Shown: piece by piece, positions 51,819-60,550 of the stretch
Layout: every line of letters starts with the position of its first letter
How positions within the stretch are numbered: position 1 is the first letter of the stretch
Source of the DNA: Mycobacterium sp. D16R12
GTDB taxonomy: Bacteria > Actinomycetota > Actinomycetes > Mycobacteriales > Mycobacteriaceae
Reading direction: 5' to 3'
DNA: 64,000 nt
Assembly: GCF_002013465.1 (NCBI RefSeq)
Contig: NZ_MAFC01000005.1
Span: forward strand, 310,001-374,000
Program-made: the position numbers and the translations under genes
Notes under the pieces: model-generated
Seen by the model: only the letters and a program-made list of their open reading frames with translations
Told to the model about the DNA's origin: nothing
Databases searched by the model: none

Positions 51819-53012
51819 ATGGCTGAGATTGTGCTCGACCAGGTGTCCAAGACGTACGCGGATGGTTCCGCGGCGGTACAGGACGTCAGCCTGAACATCG
51901 CGGATGGCGAGTTCATCATCCTGGTTGGGCCGTCGGGGTGCGGTAAGTCGACGACCTTGAACATGATTGCCGGACTTGAGGACATCTCCTCGGGCGAGCT
52001 CACGATCGCCGGTGAGCGGGTCAACGAGAAGGCGCCCAAGGACCGCGATATCGCGATGGTCTTCCAGTCGTATGCGTTGTATCCGCACATGACGGTGCGG
52101 CAGAACATCGCCTTTCCGCTGACCCTGACCAAGATGAGCAAGGCCGATGTCAGCGCCAAGGTCGAAGAGGCCGCGAAGATCCTGGATTTGACCGACTACC
52201 TGGATCGCAAGCCTGCCAACCTTTCTGGCGGTCAGCGACAGCGAGTGGCGATGGGCCGTGCGATCGTCCGCAGTCCGAAGGCGTTCCTGATGGACGAGCC
52301 GCTGTCGAATCTCGATGCCAAACTGCGAGTGCAGATGCGTACCGAGATCGCGCGGCTGCAAAAGCGGTTGGGCACCACCACCGTGTACGTCACCCACGAC
52401 CAGACCGAGGCGATGACGCTCGGTGATCGTGTGGTGGTGCTGCGCGCGGGAAAGGTGCAACAGATCGGCGCGCCCCAGGAGCTGTACGACACACCGGCCA
52501 ACCTGTTCGTGGCGGGTTTCATCGGTTCCCCGGCCATGAACTTCTTTCCGGCGACGCTCACCGATATCGGTGTGCAGCTGCCGTTCGGCGAGGTGACACT
52601 CGAGGCGAGCGTGTACGCGAATGTCTCCGCCAAGAAGGCCGGCGTCCTGGGCAGTGATGTGATCGTGGGCATTAGGCCCGAGCAGTTCGAGGACGCCGCC
52701 TTGGTAGACACCTACAAGCGGATTACCGGGTTGACGCTCACCGTCAAGGCCGATGTGGTGGAGTCGCTGGGTTCGGACAAGTACGTGCACTTCACCACCG
52801 AGGGCGGCGCGGCGCATTCGGAAGAGCTGACCGAGCTTGCCCAGGATGCAGGGTCGGCTGGGGCAGGCGAGAACGAATTCGTGGCAAGGCTTTCGGCCGC
52901 CTCGAAGGTCGTGGAGGGGCAGCCCATCGAGCTGATCATCGACACCGGCAAGCTGGTGATCTTCGATGCTGCCTCGGGGGAGAACCTTTCCCTGCCCGCC
53001 ATCGGCGAGTGA
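51819..53012 (+). CDS. sugC: SugC, trehalose importer ATPase
   Basis: The 397-residue MalK-type ATPase has Walker A G-P-S-G-C-G-K-S-T near residue 37, signature L-S-G-G-Q-R-Q-R near 134, Walker B F-L-M-D-E-P-L-S-N-L-D and a C-terminal OB-type regulatory region (G-I-R-P-E-Q-F-E near 285). It drives trehalose import by SugAB. The C-terminal A-H-S-E-E-L-T-E-L-A-Q segment near 330 is longer than in enteric MalK. The stop overlaps the next gene's GTG. Confidence 0.95.
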   Translation: MAEIVLDQVSKTYADGSAAVQDVSLNIADGEFIILVGPSGCGKSTTLNMIAGLEDISSGELTIAGERVNEKAPKDRDIAMVFQSYALYPHMTVRQNIAFPLTLTKMSKADVSAKVEEAAKILDLTDYLDRKPANLSGGQRQRVAMGRAIVRSPKAFLMDEPLSNLDAKLRVQMRTEIARLQKRLGTTTVYVTHDQTEAMTLGDRVVVLRAGKVQQIGAPQELYDTPANLFVAGFIGSPAMNFFPATLTDIGVQLPFGEVTLEASVYANVSAKKAGVLGSDVIVGIRPEQFEDAALVDTYKRITGLTLTVKADVVESLGSDKYVHFTTEGGAAHSEELTELAQDAGSAGAGENEFVARLSAASKVVEGQPIELIIDTGKLVIFDAASGENLSLPAIGE

Positions 53013-53629
53013 ACAGCGCTGGAATGACTTCGGACGAGATTGTCCGCCGGGTGCTCGCGCATCTGTCCGGTCATTTCGCCACCCTCGGTGCGGCGGAGCC
53101 GGATTCGGCCTCGGTCACCTTTCTTGGGTCCGAACCTTACGAGCTGCTGCGCTATGGTCCCGATGATGCCGGGGTGTCACATTTCGTCTCCGTGGGGGCA
53201 TCGCGGTATCCCATGAGCGACCCGGGGGAGATGCTGGCCTCCGAGGAATTGGGACCGCGTGCCGAAGTGTCGATCAGTCTGCGCGGCGGCGTATTTCCCG
53301 GCCTGGCCCGATCTCTTGCGGTGCTAGCGGCCTCGCCCGCGGTGGAGGGGTTGGTGCTCACCGAGGACGCGCTGGTCGATCTCGGCCAGCCACTCTGGGA
53401 CGATCCGGCACGACAGGCGTTCACCGCGGTGCTATTGCAAGCCGGTGACATCCCGGATCTTCCTTTGCCCGAACCGCTCTCGCCGGTGCGGTTCCTGGCG
53501 GCGATGCCCATCACCGCCAACGAGGCGGCCTGGGTGCGGCTCAAGGGAGCCGAGGCGTTGAGAGACGCGTGGCAGCAGGCCGATATCGACGTGATAGACC
53601 CGTCACGTGCGCACGCCCAACCGAGCTAG
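53009..53629 (+). CDS. SUFU-domain protein coupled to the trehalose operon
   Basis: The 206-residue protein matches the bacterial suppressor-of-fused-like domain: an N-terminal helical region, then Y-E-L-L-R-Y-G-P-D-D-A-G-V-S-H-F-V-S-V-G-A-S, the R-A-E-V-S-I-S-L-R-G segment, and the late F-L-A-A-M-P-I-T-A-N-E-A-A-W-V-R-L-K-G-A. In other bacteria such domains often serve as immunity proteins in polymorphic toxin systems, but no toxin is visible here. The GTG overlaps the sugC stop (GTGA). ATG 53024 is an alternative start. Confidence 0.75.
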   Translation: MNSAGMTSDEIVRRVLAHLSGHFATLGAAEPDSASVTFLGSEPYELLRYGPDDAGVSHFVSVGASRYPMSDPGEMLASEELGPRAEVSISLRGGVFPGLARSLAVLAASPAVEGLVLTEDALVDLGQPLWDDPARQAFTAVLLQAGDIPDLPLPEPLSPVRFLAAMPITANEAAWVRLKGAEALRDAWQQADIDVIDPSRAHAQPS

Positions 53630-53634
53630 TGCGC

Positions 53635-54729
53635 TCAGAGCCAGCCGTTCTTGCGGAAGTTCCGGTACAGCAGCGTGCAGACGACGACCATGACCAGCAG
53701 CACGACGGGGTAGGCGGCCGGTTCGGCCAGCTCGGGCATGTGCTCGAAGTTCATGCCATAGATACCGGCGAGCATGGTCGGAAATGCGGCGATACCGACC
53801 CAGGCACTGATCTTGCGCATATCGGTGTTCTGCTGCATCGCAACCTTGCCGAGCGCCGCGTTCACCAGCGAGGTGAGCATCTCGTCGTAGCTTCCGATCT
53901 GGTCGGCCGCGTGGCTCTGATGATCGAGCACGTCACGTAGGTACCGGCGGACTTCCTTGGTGATGAGGTCGTTGTGGTCCTGGGTCAGCTTTCCGAGGGC
54001 TCCCGTCAGCGGGCTGATCGCGCGGCGCAACTCCACCACTTCACGCTTGAGCATGTAGATATGTTCGATATCGGTGCTGGATCCGGCTGAGAAGACGTTC
54101 TGCTCCATGGAGTCGATATCTGTCTCGACGAGATCGGACACTTGCATATAGGAGTCGACCACGCGGTCGGCGATCGCGTGCATCACGGCGTAAGGGCCCA
54201 GGCGCATGTGATCGGGATCCGCGTCCATCTGCGCACGCACCTTCGCCAGCCCGCTGTGGTCGCCGTGGCGCACCGTCACCACGAAGTCACCGCCGACGAA
54301 GATCATGATCTCGCCGGTCTCCACGATCTCGCGTGCGGAGGAGATCGATTCATGTTCAACGTAGTTCACCGTCTTGAGGATCAAGAACAGGGTGTCGTCG
54401 TACCGCTCCAGCTTGGGACGGTTGTGTGCGTGCACGGCGTCTTCGACGGCTAGTCGGTGCAGTCCGAAGGGTTGGGCGACGGCTTCCATCTGATGTTCGT
54501 CGGGTTCATGCAGGCCCACCCAGACAAATCCGCGATCCAGTGAGCGCACCTTCTCCAGGGCGGCGGTGGGGGTGTACTTCCCGGGCAGGCGTACCCCGTC
54601 GACGTAGACACCGCAATCGACGATGGCACGGGCCAGGGGAACCGGGATGCGTTTGGCGTCGGTCACCGGTTCGCGGCCGCGGATAGGTGAACGCAACGAT
54701 GACGGATTGACCGACGGAAATCGCGCCAT
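53635..54729 (-). CDS. corA: CorA-type magnesium/cobalt channel
   Basis: The 364-residue protein has a large acidic cytoplasmic funnel domain and two C-terminal transmembrane helices. The signature G-M-N at residues 325-327 (Y-G-M-N-F-E-H-M-P-E) forms the selectivity loop. It imports Mg2+ as a pentamer. It converges on the SUFU gene with a 5-nt gap. The position near the trehalose operon matches corA (Rv1239c). Confidence 0.94.
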   Translation of the reverse strand: MARFPSVNPSSLRSPIRGREPVTDAKRIPVPLARAIVDCGVYVDGVRLPGKYTPTAALEKVRSLDRGFVWVGLHEPDEHQMEAVAQPFGLHRLAVEDAVHAHNRPKLERYDDTLFLILKTVNYVEHESISSAREIVETGEIMIFVGGDFVVTVRHGDHSGLAKVRAQMDADPDHMRLGPYAVMHAIADRVVDSYMQVSDLVETDIDSMEQNVFSAGSSTDIEHIYMLKREVVELRRAISPLTGALGKLTQDHNDLITKEVRRYLRDVLDHQSHAADQIGSYDEMLTSLVNAALGKVAMQQNTDMRKISAWVGIAAFPTMLAGIYGMNFEHMPELAEPAAYPVVLLVMVVVCTLLYRNFRKNGWL

Positions 54730-54822
54730 GATGTGGGCTCCCTGCTCGCAACCTCGTTCTGCGGAACCGTGCTGCGCGATGGTAACCCGCGAACCTGTCG
54801 GATCGCCTGGGACACTGATGTT

Positions 54823-55434
54823 GTGACCTTCGATATCGCGGTGTTCACCTCAGTGTTCATCACCCTGGTCGTCATCATGGACCCCCCGGGTGCGGTGCCG
54901 GTGTTTTTGTCGCTGACGGGCCGCCAGCCTGCCGCCGAACGGCATCGCGCTGCCTGGCAGGCGCCGGCGGTCTCGTTGACAGTCATCTCGATGTTCGCGA
55001 TAGGTGGCCAGGCGATCCTGGCCTACCTCCATATCGGGGTGCCTGCGCTGCAGGGAGCCGGCGGACTGCTGTTACTCATCACGGGTTTGTCCTTGTTGAT
55101 GGGCGGTGCCACGAGCCATGACGCGGACAGTGGGGTCAATGTGGCCCTGGTGCCGCTCGGTACTCCGCTGATGGCAGGCCCGGGTGCGATAGCGGCGACC
55201 ATCATCGCGGTCCGTCAGGCACAGGGGCAGGTGGGTACATATCTGGCCATCGCTGCCGCGATCCTGTGTGTGCACCTGGTGCTGTACCTGACACTGCGCT
55301 TCTCAACGGTGCTGATCAGGGTGCTGCGGGAGGGCGGAATCATGCTGTTGGCCCGGGTGGCCGGTCTGTTACTGGCCGCCATCGCGGTACAGATGATCGC
55401 CGAGTCGGTGCGTGGATTCGTGGCGGGCGCGTAA
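54823..55434 (+). CDS. MarC-family integral membrane protein
   Basis: The 203-residue protein has six hydrophobic helices and MarC/UPF0056 landmarks: V-I-M-D-P-P-G-A-V-P-V-F near residue 17, G-L-S-L-L-M-G-G near 87 and V-P-L-G-T-P-L-M-A-G-P-G-A-I near 110. MarC proteins were once linked to multiple antibiotic resistance, but no transport activity is established. GTG 54823 is the start closest to the family N-terminus. The gene is divergent from corA. Confidence 0.85.
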   Translation: MTFDIAVFTSVFITLVVIMDPPGAVPVFLSLTGRQPAAERHRAAWQAPAVSLTVISMFAIGGQAILAYLHIGVPALQGAGGLLLLITGLSLLMGGATSHDADSGVNVALVPLGTPLMAGPGAIAATIIAVRQAQGQVGTYLAIAAAILCVHLVLYLTLRFSTVLIRVLREGGIMLLARVAGLLLAAIAVQMIAESVRGFVAGA

Positions 55435-55497
55435 CAGGCCGCTCACAGTTCCAGAGTCGCGAGGAGTGACCTCTACGGCGGCCAGTAGTCTCACGCT

Positions 55498-56661
55498 GTG
55501 ACCGCATCCGACGTCGTCGTGACAGATGAAGAGATTTTCGAAGCACATATCGACGGGAAGCTGTCGGTAGAGCTCAAGTCGCCGCTGGATACCCAGCGTG
55601 CACTGTCGATCGCGTACACCCCGGGTGTCGCACAGGTGTCGCGGGCCATCGCCGCCGACCCCAGCTTGGCCAAGAAGTACACGTGGGCGCATCGCCTGGT
55701 CGCGGTGGTGAGTGACGGTAGCGCGGTACTCGGTCTCGGCGATATCGGTCCGGCGGCATCACTGCCCGTCATGGAGGGCAAGAGCGCGCTGTTCAAGACC
55801 TTCGCCGGGCTCAATTCCATCCCGATCGTGCTCGACACCAAGGATCCCGACGAGATCGTCGAGACGCTGATCCGGCTGCGCCCCACCTTCGGTGCGGTCA
55901 ACCTGGAAGACATCTCGGCGCCGCGCTGTTTCGAAATCGAGCGACGTGTGATCGAGGCGCTGGACTGTCCGGTGATGCACGACGACCAGCACGGCACTGC
56001 CATTGTGGTGTTGGCCGCGCTCATGGGTGCATCGCGGGTGTTGGGCCGCGACCAGCAGTCGCTCAAGGTGGTGATCTCGGGTGCGGGTGCGGCAGGCGTC
56101 GCGTGCGCGAACATCCTGCTGGCCGACGGCATCACTGATGTCACGGTGCTGGATTCGAAGGGCATCGTGCATTCCGGCCGCGATGACCTCAACGAGTTCA
56201 AGGTGGATCTTGCCACGCGCACCAACCCGCGTGGTCTCACCGGCGGACAGGCCGAGGCGCTCGCGGGTGCCGATGTCTTCCTGGGTGTTTCGGCCGGAAA
56301 GGTCGAAGAGTCGCTCATCGCGACCATGGCCGACCAAAGCATTGTCTTCGCGTGCTCCAACCCCGATCCCGAGATTCACCCGCACGTGGCGGCCAAGTAT
56401 GCGGCGATCGTCGCGACCGGGCGCAGCGATTTCCCGAACCAGATCAACAACGTGCTGGCATTCCCCGGCGTATTCCGAGGGGCATTGGACGCCGAGGCCA
56501 CCAAGATCACCGAGCGGATGAAAGTGGCCGCGGCCGAGGCAATCTTCTCGGTGGTGGAACCTGATCTGGCGCCCAACAAGATTGTGCCCAGCCCGCTGGA
56601 TCCGCGTGTCGGACCCGCCGTGGCCGCGGCGGTCCAGGCCGTTGCGCACGAGAGCGACTAG
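55498..56661 (+). CDS. mez: NAD(P)-dependent malic enzyme (short bacterial form)
   Basis: This 387-residue enzyme decarboxylates malate to pyruvate. Motifs include Y-T-P-G-V-A near residue 40, V-S-D-G-S-A-V-L-G-L-G-D-I-G near 70, metal-site D-D-Q-H-G-T-A near 161 and the Rossmann G-A-G-A-A-G-V-A near 195. The length is that of the small malic enzyme class, not the 550-residue form annotated as mez in M. tuberculosis, so the symbol marks function only. It precedes lpqZ with a 4-nt gap. Confidence 0.9.
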   Translation: MTASDVVVTDEEIFEAHIDGKLSVELKSPLDTQRALSIAYTPGVAQVSRAIAADPSLAKKYTWAHRLVAVVSDGSAVLGLGDIGPAASLPVMEGKSALFKTFAGLNSIPIVLDTKDPDEIVETLIRLRPTFGAVNLEDISAPRCFEIERRVIEALDCPVMHDDQHGTAIVVLAALMGASRVLGRDQQSLKVVISGAGAAGVACANILLADGITDVTVLDSKGIVHSGRDDLNEFKVDLATRTNPRGLTGGQAEALAGADVFLGVSAGKVEESLIATMADQSIVFACSNPDPEIHPHVAAKYAAIVATGRSDFPNQINNVLAFPGVFRGALDAEATKITERMKVAAAEAIFSVVEPDLAPNKIVPSPLDPRVGPAVAAAVQAVAHESD

Positions 56662-56665
56662 CCGT

Positions 56666-57523
56666 TTGACGTTTCGCGCATGGACGGTGGGGCTGCTGGT
56701 TGCGGTGTCCGTTCTCCCTGGCTGTTCGGAAAACCCTGGCGCGGCACCGTATTTGACGGTGGTCACGCCGAATGATCCACAATATCGGGTGCTCGCGCAT
56801 ATCTATGCGGCGGTGGTGAAGGCGACCGGTATCGACACCAAGGTACGTGAGAGTGTCGATCCGGTAGCGGAATTGGACACAGGCATTGCGAGCGTCGCGC
56901 CCGGATTCACCGGCAGGCTGCTGCGCCAGTTCGCGCCGCAGCACCGGCCCAGCGGGGACGAAGAGGCCACCTACACGGCCATGATCGCCTCCTTGCCCGC
57001 AGGTGTGGCGGCGGCCGATTACGGGACGGCGGAAGATCGCCCAGCCGTGGCGATTCCGTCCGTTGCGACAAGTGCTTCGTCCACACCCACACTGGCCGGG
57101 CTCGCGCGGCAGTGTGATGCACTGGCGCGTGCCGGCCAGGCGGGTTCGGGGCCTGTTCCGGTGGCACGCATCGGCTCCTGTTCAACGGGTAATCCGCGTC
57201 AATTCCCCAATACTGGTGAGCTTTTCGCCGCCCTCAAGCGTGGGGAAGTCGCGGTCGCCTGGACGTCAACCGCCAACCCGGCGCTTCCTGCGGCGGGGGT
57301 CACCGTGGTCGACGACGAGAAGAGCTGGCTTCCAGCGAACAACGTTGTGCCGTTGTACCGGCGCAACGAGCTGTCCGAACCTCAGGTGTTGTCGCTCAAC
57401 AAGGTTGCCGGCGAGCTGACCACCGGTGATCTGGCGGCGATGACCCACGAGGTCTCGAGCGGCGCGGATGCCCAGCGTGTGGTGGATACCTGGCTCAACG
57501 ACCACCAGATACTGGTGCGCTAA
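56666..57523 (+). CDS. lpqZ: LpqZ-like lipoprotein, OpuAC-type binding protein
   Basis: The 285-residue lipoprotein starts at TTG 56666 and has a signal peptide ending in lipobox L-P-G-C (about residue 20). The fold is a glycine betaine/choline-type solute-binding protein (substrate-binding family ProX/OpuAC), seen in the N-D-P-Q-Y-R-V-L-A-H-I-Y and V-A-W-T-S-T-A-N-P segments. Length matches LpqZ (Rv1244, 286 residues). No permease or ATPase partner is adjacent, so transport is unproven. It converges on the TetR gene with a 4-nt overlap. Confidence 0.83.
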   Translation: MTFRAWTVGLLVAVSVLPGCSENPGAAPYLTVVTPNDPQYRVLAHIYAAVVKATGIDTKVRESVDPVAELDTGIASVAPGFTGRLLRQFAPQHRPSGDEEATYTAMIASLPAGVAAADYGTAEDRPAVAIPSVATSASSTPTLAGLARQCDALARAGQAGSGPVPVARIGSCSTGNPRQFPNTGELFAALKRGEVAVAWTSTANPALPAAGVTVVDDEKSWLPANNVVPLYRRNELSEPQVLSLNKVAGELTTGDLAAMTHEVSSGADAQRVVDTWLNDHQILVR

Positions 57524-58155
57524 CCCGCGGTGTTGATGTGCTGGCTCGCGATAGTGGCGGCGAGTCGGGTTACGTGATCGATGACCTGTGCCTCGGTGAG
57601 GACTAGTGCGCCGGAGTGCCATTCGCTGAGCATGCCGGTGAATCCGTTGAGGCCGATGGTGACGTCGACCCGGAACGCGTCGGGGTCGGCATCTGGTCGT
57701 AGATGAGGGTTACCGGTGTCGATCATGAGTTCAATCAGTTCCCGCTGGGAGGCCTGCCTCTTCTTCTCGAGTGCGGGACAACCTGTGTGGGTGCCCAGCA
57801 GCACGTGCGCGCGGGGGAAATCGTCCGCGACCCACGTGACGAGTGTGCGGAGTGCCTGGCTGAGTGTCTCCAGCGGAGGCCGTTCCGGATCGAGGGCGAC
57901 CACTTCCAACAGCGCAGCGAGTAGTTCGGCCCGGATGCCTTCCCACACCGCGACCAACAGGTCGTCTCTATCTGAGAAATCCTCGTAGAAATATCGGGTG
58001 TTCAGGGTTGTCTGCGCACATACTTTGCGCATCGTCACCGCTGCCCAGCCAGACTCGCGCCAGATGTCGAAGGCGGCGCGGACAAACCGTGAACGACGTT
58101 CCTGCCGTCGTTGCGCGTGCGTTTGGCCGCCGTAGAGGTCAGACGTGCGGCGCAT
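57520..58155 (-). CDS. TetR-family regulator of the P450/BVMO cluster
   Basis: The 211-residue regulator has a helix-turn-helix at residues 25-65 (A-A-F-D-I-W-R-E-S-G-W then T-M-R-K-V-C-A-Q-T-T-L-N-T-R-Y-F-Y-E-D-F) and a helical effector domain. The gene is divergent from the P450 gene across 129 nt that contain a perfect 18-nt palindrome. This arrangement predicts local repression of the P450-SDR-monooxygenase operon and induction by its substrate. The ligand is unknown. Confidence 0.87.
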   Translation of the reverse strand: MRRTSDLYGGQTHAQRRQERRSRFVRAAFDIWRESGWAAVTMRKVCAQTTLNTRYFYEDFSDRDDLLVAVWEGIRAELLAALLEVVALDPERPPLETLSQALRTLVTWVADDFPRAHVLLGTHTGCPALEKKRQASQRELIELMIDTGNPHLRPDADPDAFRVDVTIGLNGFTGMLSEWHSGALVLTEAQVIDHVTRLAATIASQHINTAG

Positions 58156-58219
58156 CTGTCGATGATCGCAAATCTTGCTGACTCCTTGAAAACTTTGACG
58201 GTAGGGGCTCTAATGTAAA

Positions 58220-58237
58220 TGATCTCACATGAGATCA
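58220..58237. promoter_or_regulatory. 18-nt palindrome upstream of the P450 gene
   Basis: TGATCTCA-CA-TGAGATCA is a perfect dyad (8-bp arms, 2-nt centre). It is 47 nt before ATG 58285, downstream of a TTGACG hexamer at 58195-58200 that could be a -35 element. It is the probable TetR operator. Confidence 0.7.
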
Positions 58238-58284
58238 GATGATGATTCGGATCTCGAATCTCGCATATCGGAGAGGTGAAGACA

Positions 58285-59742
58285 ATGGCGTCTGCAGCGG
58301 TCCAGGGTCTCGAGGCGCGCCCGGCCAGTCCGGCGGGCAACCCGGTGGTGGTTTCCGGAGCGCCGGCCACATATCTCAACGGCCTGTCCATGAGCGTTCA
58401 GATGGCGCGGTACGGCCTGGATATCAACAAGGGCTGGGTCAGGCGGGTGGCGGGACACGACATCTCCCGCTTCCGATGTGGCACTAGACGTTTCGTATGC
58501 CTCACGCATCCGGAGTACATCGATCACGTCCTGCATGCCGGCAGGCTGAACTATTACAAGTCGTTTGAGTACGAGCTGTTGAGGGCGCTGTTGGGGGTCA
58601 GCCTGTTCACCGACGAGGAGGAGTCCTGGCAGTGGCATCGCACACTGCTCAATCCCATGTTCGCGAAGCGCAGACTCAACGGGCTCGTGGATTTGATGGT
58701 GGCCCCAATCGACGATCTGGTGGAAGAGCTGCAGTCCCGGCCGGATTCGACGGAGATGAGTCTATCGGACGCCATGGTCAAGCTGACGCTTAACGTGGTT
58801 GGAAACGCCTTGTTCGGCAAGCAATTTGGTGCGATCTCCGATGAGATGTCCGACAAGGTCACCGCCGGACTCAGATTTGGTGAGCTGTTGTTGCGGCTGT
58901 TTCTGGTGGTGGAACCTCCCCGGTGGATGTTCCGGGCGGTCATGCGTGGCGCGTTCTTGCCGATTCCGCTCCCGTGGCCTTTTCGGACCATGCAGGTCGT
59001 CGCGAAGTCGCTCGACAAGTCGGTGTGGGATTTGGTGCGCGATCGCAAGAAGAACCCGACACATGGGCTCGATCTGTTGAACTACATGCTGACCACCGAG
59101 GCTGAAGACGGTAAACCATTGCCGGACAAGCGTGTCCGGGATGAATCGATAACGTTCATGCTCGCTGGCCATGAGACGACCGCCAACGCGCTGTCGTGGA
59201 TGTGGTACTTGTTGGCCCTGAACCCCGCGGTCCGTGAACGGATGATCGACGAGATCGACACGGCACTGCAGGGGCGTACGCCGGGTGCCGACGATTTGGC
59301 GCAGTTGCCATGGACGACTGCCTGCTTCATGGAAGCAATGCGTTTCTACAGTCCCGCGTGGGTCATTCCGAGAGTCGCCGTGAAGGACGATGTCATTGAC
59401 GGCCACCGTATCCGAAAGGGAACGACCGTCATGCTGCCTGGACATCTGGTCCACCACGACGCGCGGTGGTGGACAAACCCGGAGGAGTTCGATCCCTCGC
59501 GATTCTTGCCAGGAGCAGGCAAGGGGCGCCCCCGCAGTGCGTACGTGCCGTTCGGCGGCGGAAAACGTATCTGTATCGGACAGAGTTTTGCCGTGATGGA
59601 GGGTGTGTTGGTGACGGCTATCTTGAGCCAGCACTTCATATTTGACCTCAAGCCTGGGCACCCGGTTGACCCGGAGGCAACCCTGACGCTGCGTCCTCGC
59701 CATGGACTGCAGGTCATTGCCCGGAGACGGCGGTCGGCATGA
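58285..59742 (+). CDS. Cytochrome P450, CYP132-like
   Basis: The 485-residue haem monooxygenase has oxygen-activating A-G-H-E-T-T at 294-299, an E-x-x-R motif in E-A-M-R near 350 and the haem ligand Cys430 in F-G-G-G-K-R-I-C-I-G-Q. The N-terminal half resembles M. tuberculosis CYP132 (as recalled), a CYP4-like clan often acting on fatty chains or terpenoids. It overlaps the SDR gene by 4 nt (ATGA). ATG 58285 has GGAGAGG about 8 nt upstream; GTG 58276 is an alternative. A ferredoxin is not adjacent; the pair at 12.2-13.0 kb is a possible source. Confidence 0.9.
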   Translation: MASAAVQGLEARPASPAGNPVVVSGAPATYLNGLSMSVQMARYGLDINKGWVRRVAGHDISRFRCGTRRFVCLTHPEYIDHVLHAGRLNYYKSFEYELLRALLGVSLFTDEEESWQWHRTLLNPMFAKRRLNGLVDLMVAPIDDLVEELQSRPDSTEMSLSDAMVKLTLNVVGNALFGKQFGAISDEMSDKVTAGLRFGELLLRLFLVVEPPRWMFRAVMRGAFLPIPLPWPFRTMQVVAKSLDKSVWDLVRDRKKNPTHGLDLLNYMLTTEAEDGKPLPDKRVRDESITFMLAGHETTANALSWMWYLLALNPAVRERMIDEIDTALQGRTPGADDLAQLPWTTACFMEAMRFYSPAWVIPRVAVKDDVIDGHRIRKGTTVMLPGHLVHHDARWWTNPEEFDPSRFLPGAGKGRPRSAYVPFGGGKRICIGQSFAVMEGVLVTAILSQHFIFDLKPGHPVDPEATLTLRPRHGLQVIARRRRSA

Positions 59743-60527
59743 AGGCGCCACAACGCGTCGTGGTCACGGGTGCAGCCAGTGGGATCGGCGCTGCCACCGT
59801 GGAACGTTATGCAAGCCAGGGTATCGAGGTGATCGGCCTGGATATCAACGAGGACGCACTACAGGCCTTCGTGGGCGTCACCCGGCACGGCGGCAAACGG
59901 GTTTTCGGATACCCGTGCGATGTGGCCCGGTTCGAATCGGTGGATGAGGCGGCTGCGCGCATCAGAGCCGAGCACGGGGCTGTCGACGTTCTGGTGAACA
60001 ACGCGGGGGTCGGTGTCGGCGGTGATTTTCTGGAGACCACGGTTGAGGACTGGATGTGGTTGAGGTCCATCAATTTCGACGGTGTCGCCCACGGGTGCCG
60101 GGCGTTCGGAGCAGATATGGTGGCCCGTGGATCAGGGCACGTGGTCAACGTGGCGTCCGGGGCCGGATACATTCCCAACCGCCGAATGGCTTCCTACTGC
60201 GCATCCAAGGCTGCGGTGATCATGTTCTCTCGTTGTCTGAGGGCGGATTGGGCGAGCCGCGGGGTTGGTGTCAGTGTCATCTGTCCCGGGGTGATCAAGA
60301 CGCCGATTTTGGAGCACACTCGGTTGCGCGGTTCTGTCAACGAGGAAAAGGAAATGATGGCGAGGGGCTTCAAGCTGGGGCATCCACCAGATGCTGTGGC
60401 CAGAGCCATCATTCGTGCAGCCCAACACAACCTCTCGATCGTTCCTGTCGGGATCGAGTCCCGGCTGGCCTACCACGCGCTTCGCGCACTGCCGGCTTCG
60501 TTCGGCAACTTGCTTGCTCGCATTTGA
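59739..60527 (+). CDS. Short-chain dehydrogenase/reductase
   Basis: The 262-residue classical SDR has the cofactor motif T-G-A-A-S-G-I-G at residues 10-17, N-N-A-G at 87-90 and the catalytic Ser140, Tyr153 and Lys157. Asp35 in G-L-D-I-N favours NAD(H). Between a P450 and a Baeyer-Villiger monooxygenase it is best read as the alcohol dehydrogenase that turns the P450 product into a ketone; this is inference. The start overlaps the P450 stop. Confidence 0.9.
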   Translation: MKAPQRVVVTGAASGIGAATVERYASQGIEVIGLDINEDALQAFVGVTRHGGKRVFGYPCDVARFESVDEAAARIRAEHGAVDVLVNNAGVGVGGDFLETTVEDWMWLRSINFDGVAHGCRAFGADMVARGSGHVVNVASGAGYIPNRRMASYCASKAAVIMFSRCLRADWASRGVGVSVICPGVIKTPILEHTRLRGSVNEEKEMMARGFKLGHPPDAVARAIIRAAQHNLSIVPVGIESRLAYHALRALPASFGNLLARI

Positions 60528-60550
60528 CCTACTCGAGAACTGGATCATTT

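Noticed and set aside
57520-58155. TetR gene as a regulator of lpqZ
   Set aside because: It converges on lpqZ, whereas the palindrome and the divergent arrangement point to the P450 operon.
58285-59742. Assignment of the P450 as CYP130 from its place near a TetR gene in M. tuberculosis order
   Set aside because: The sequence, including the region around residues 55-130, resembles CYP132, not CYP130; position alone was misleading.
60056-60550. Long N-terminal extension of the Baeyer-Villiger monooxygenase frame
   Set aside because: The extension lies within the SDR gene and has no domain; ATG 60551 precedes the FAD motif by 34 residues, normal for the family.
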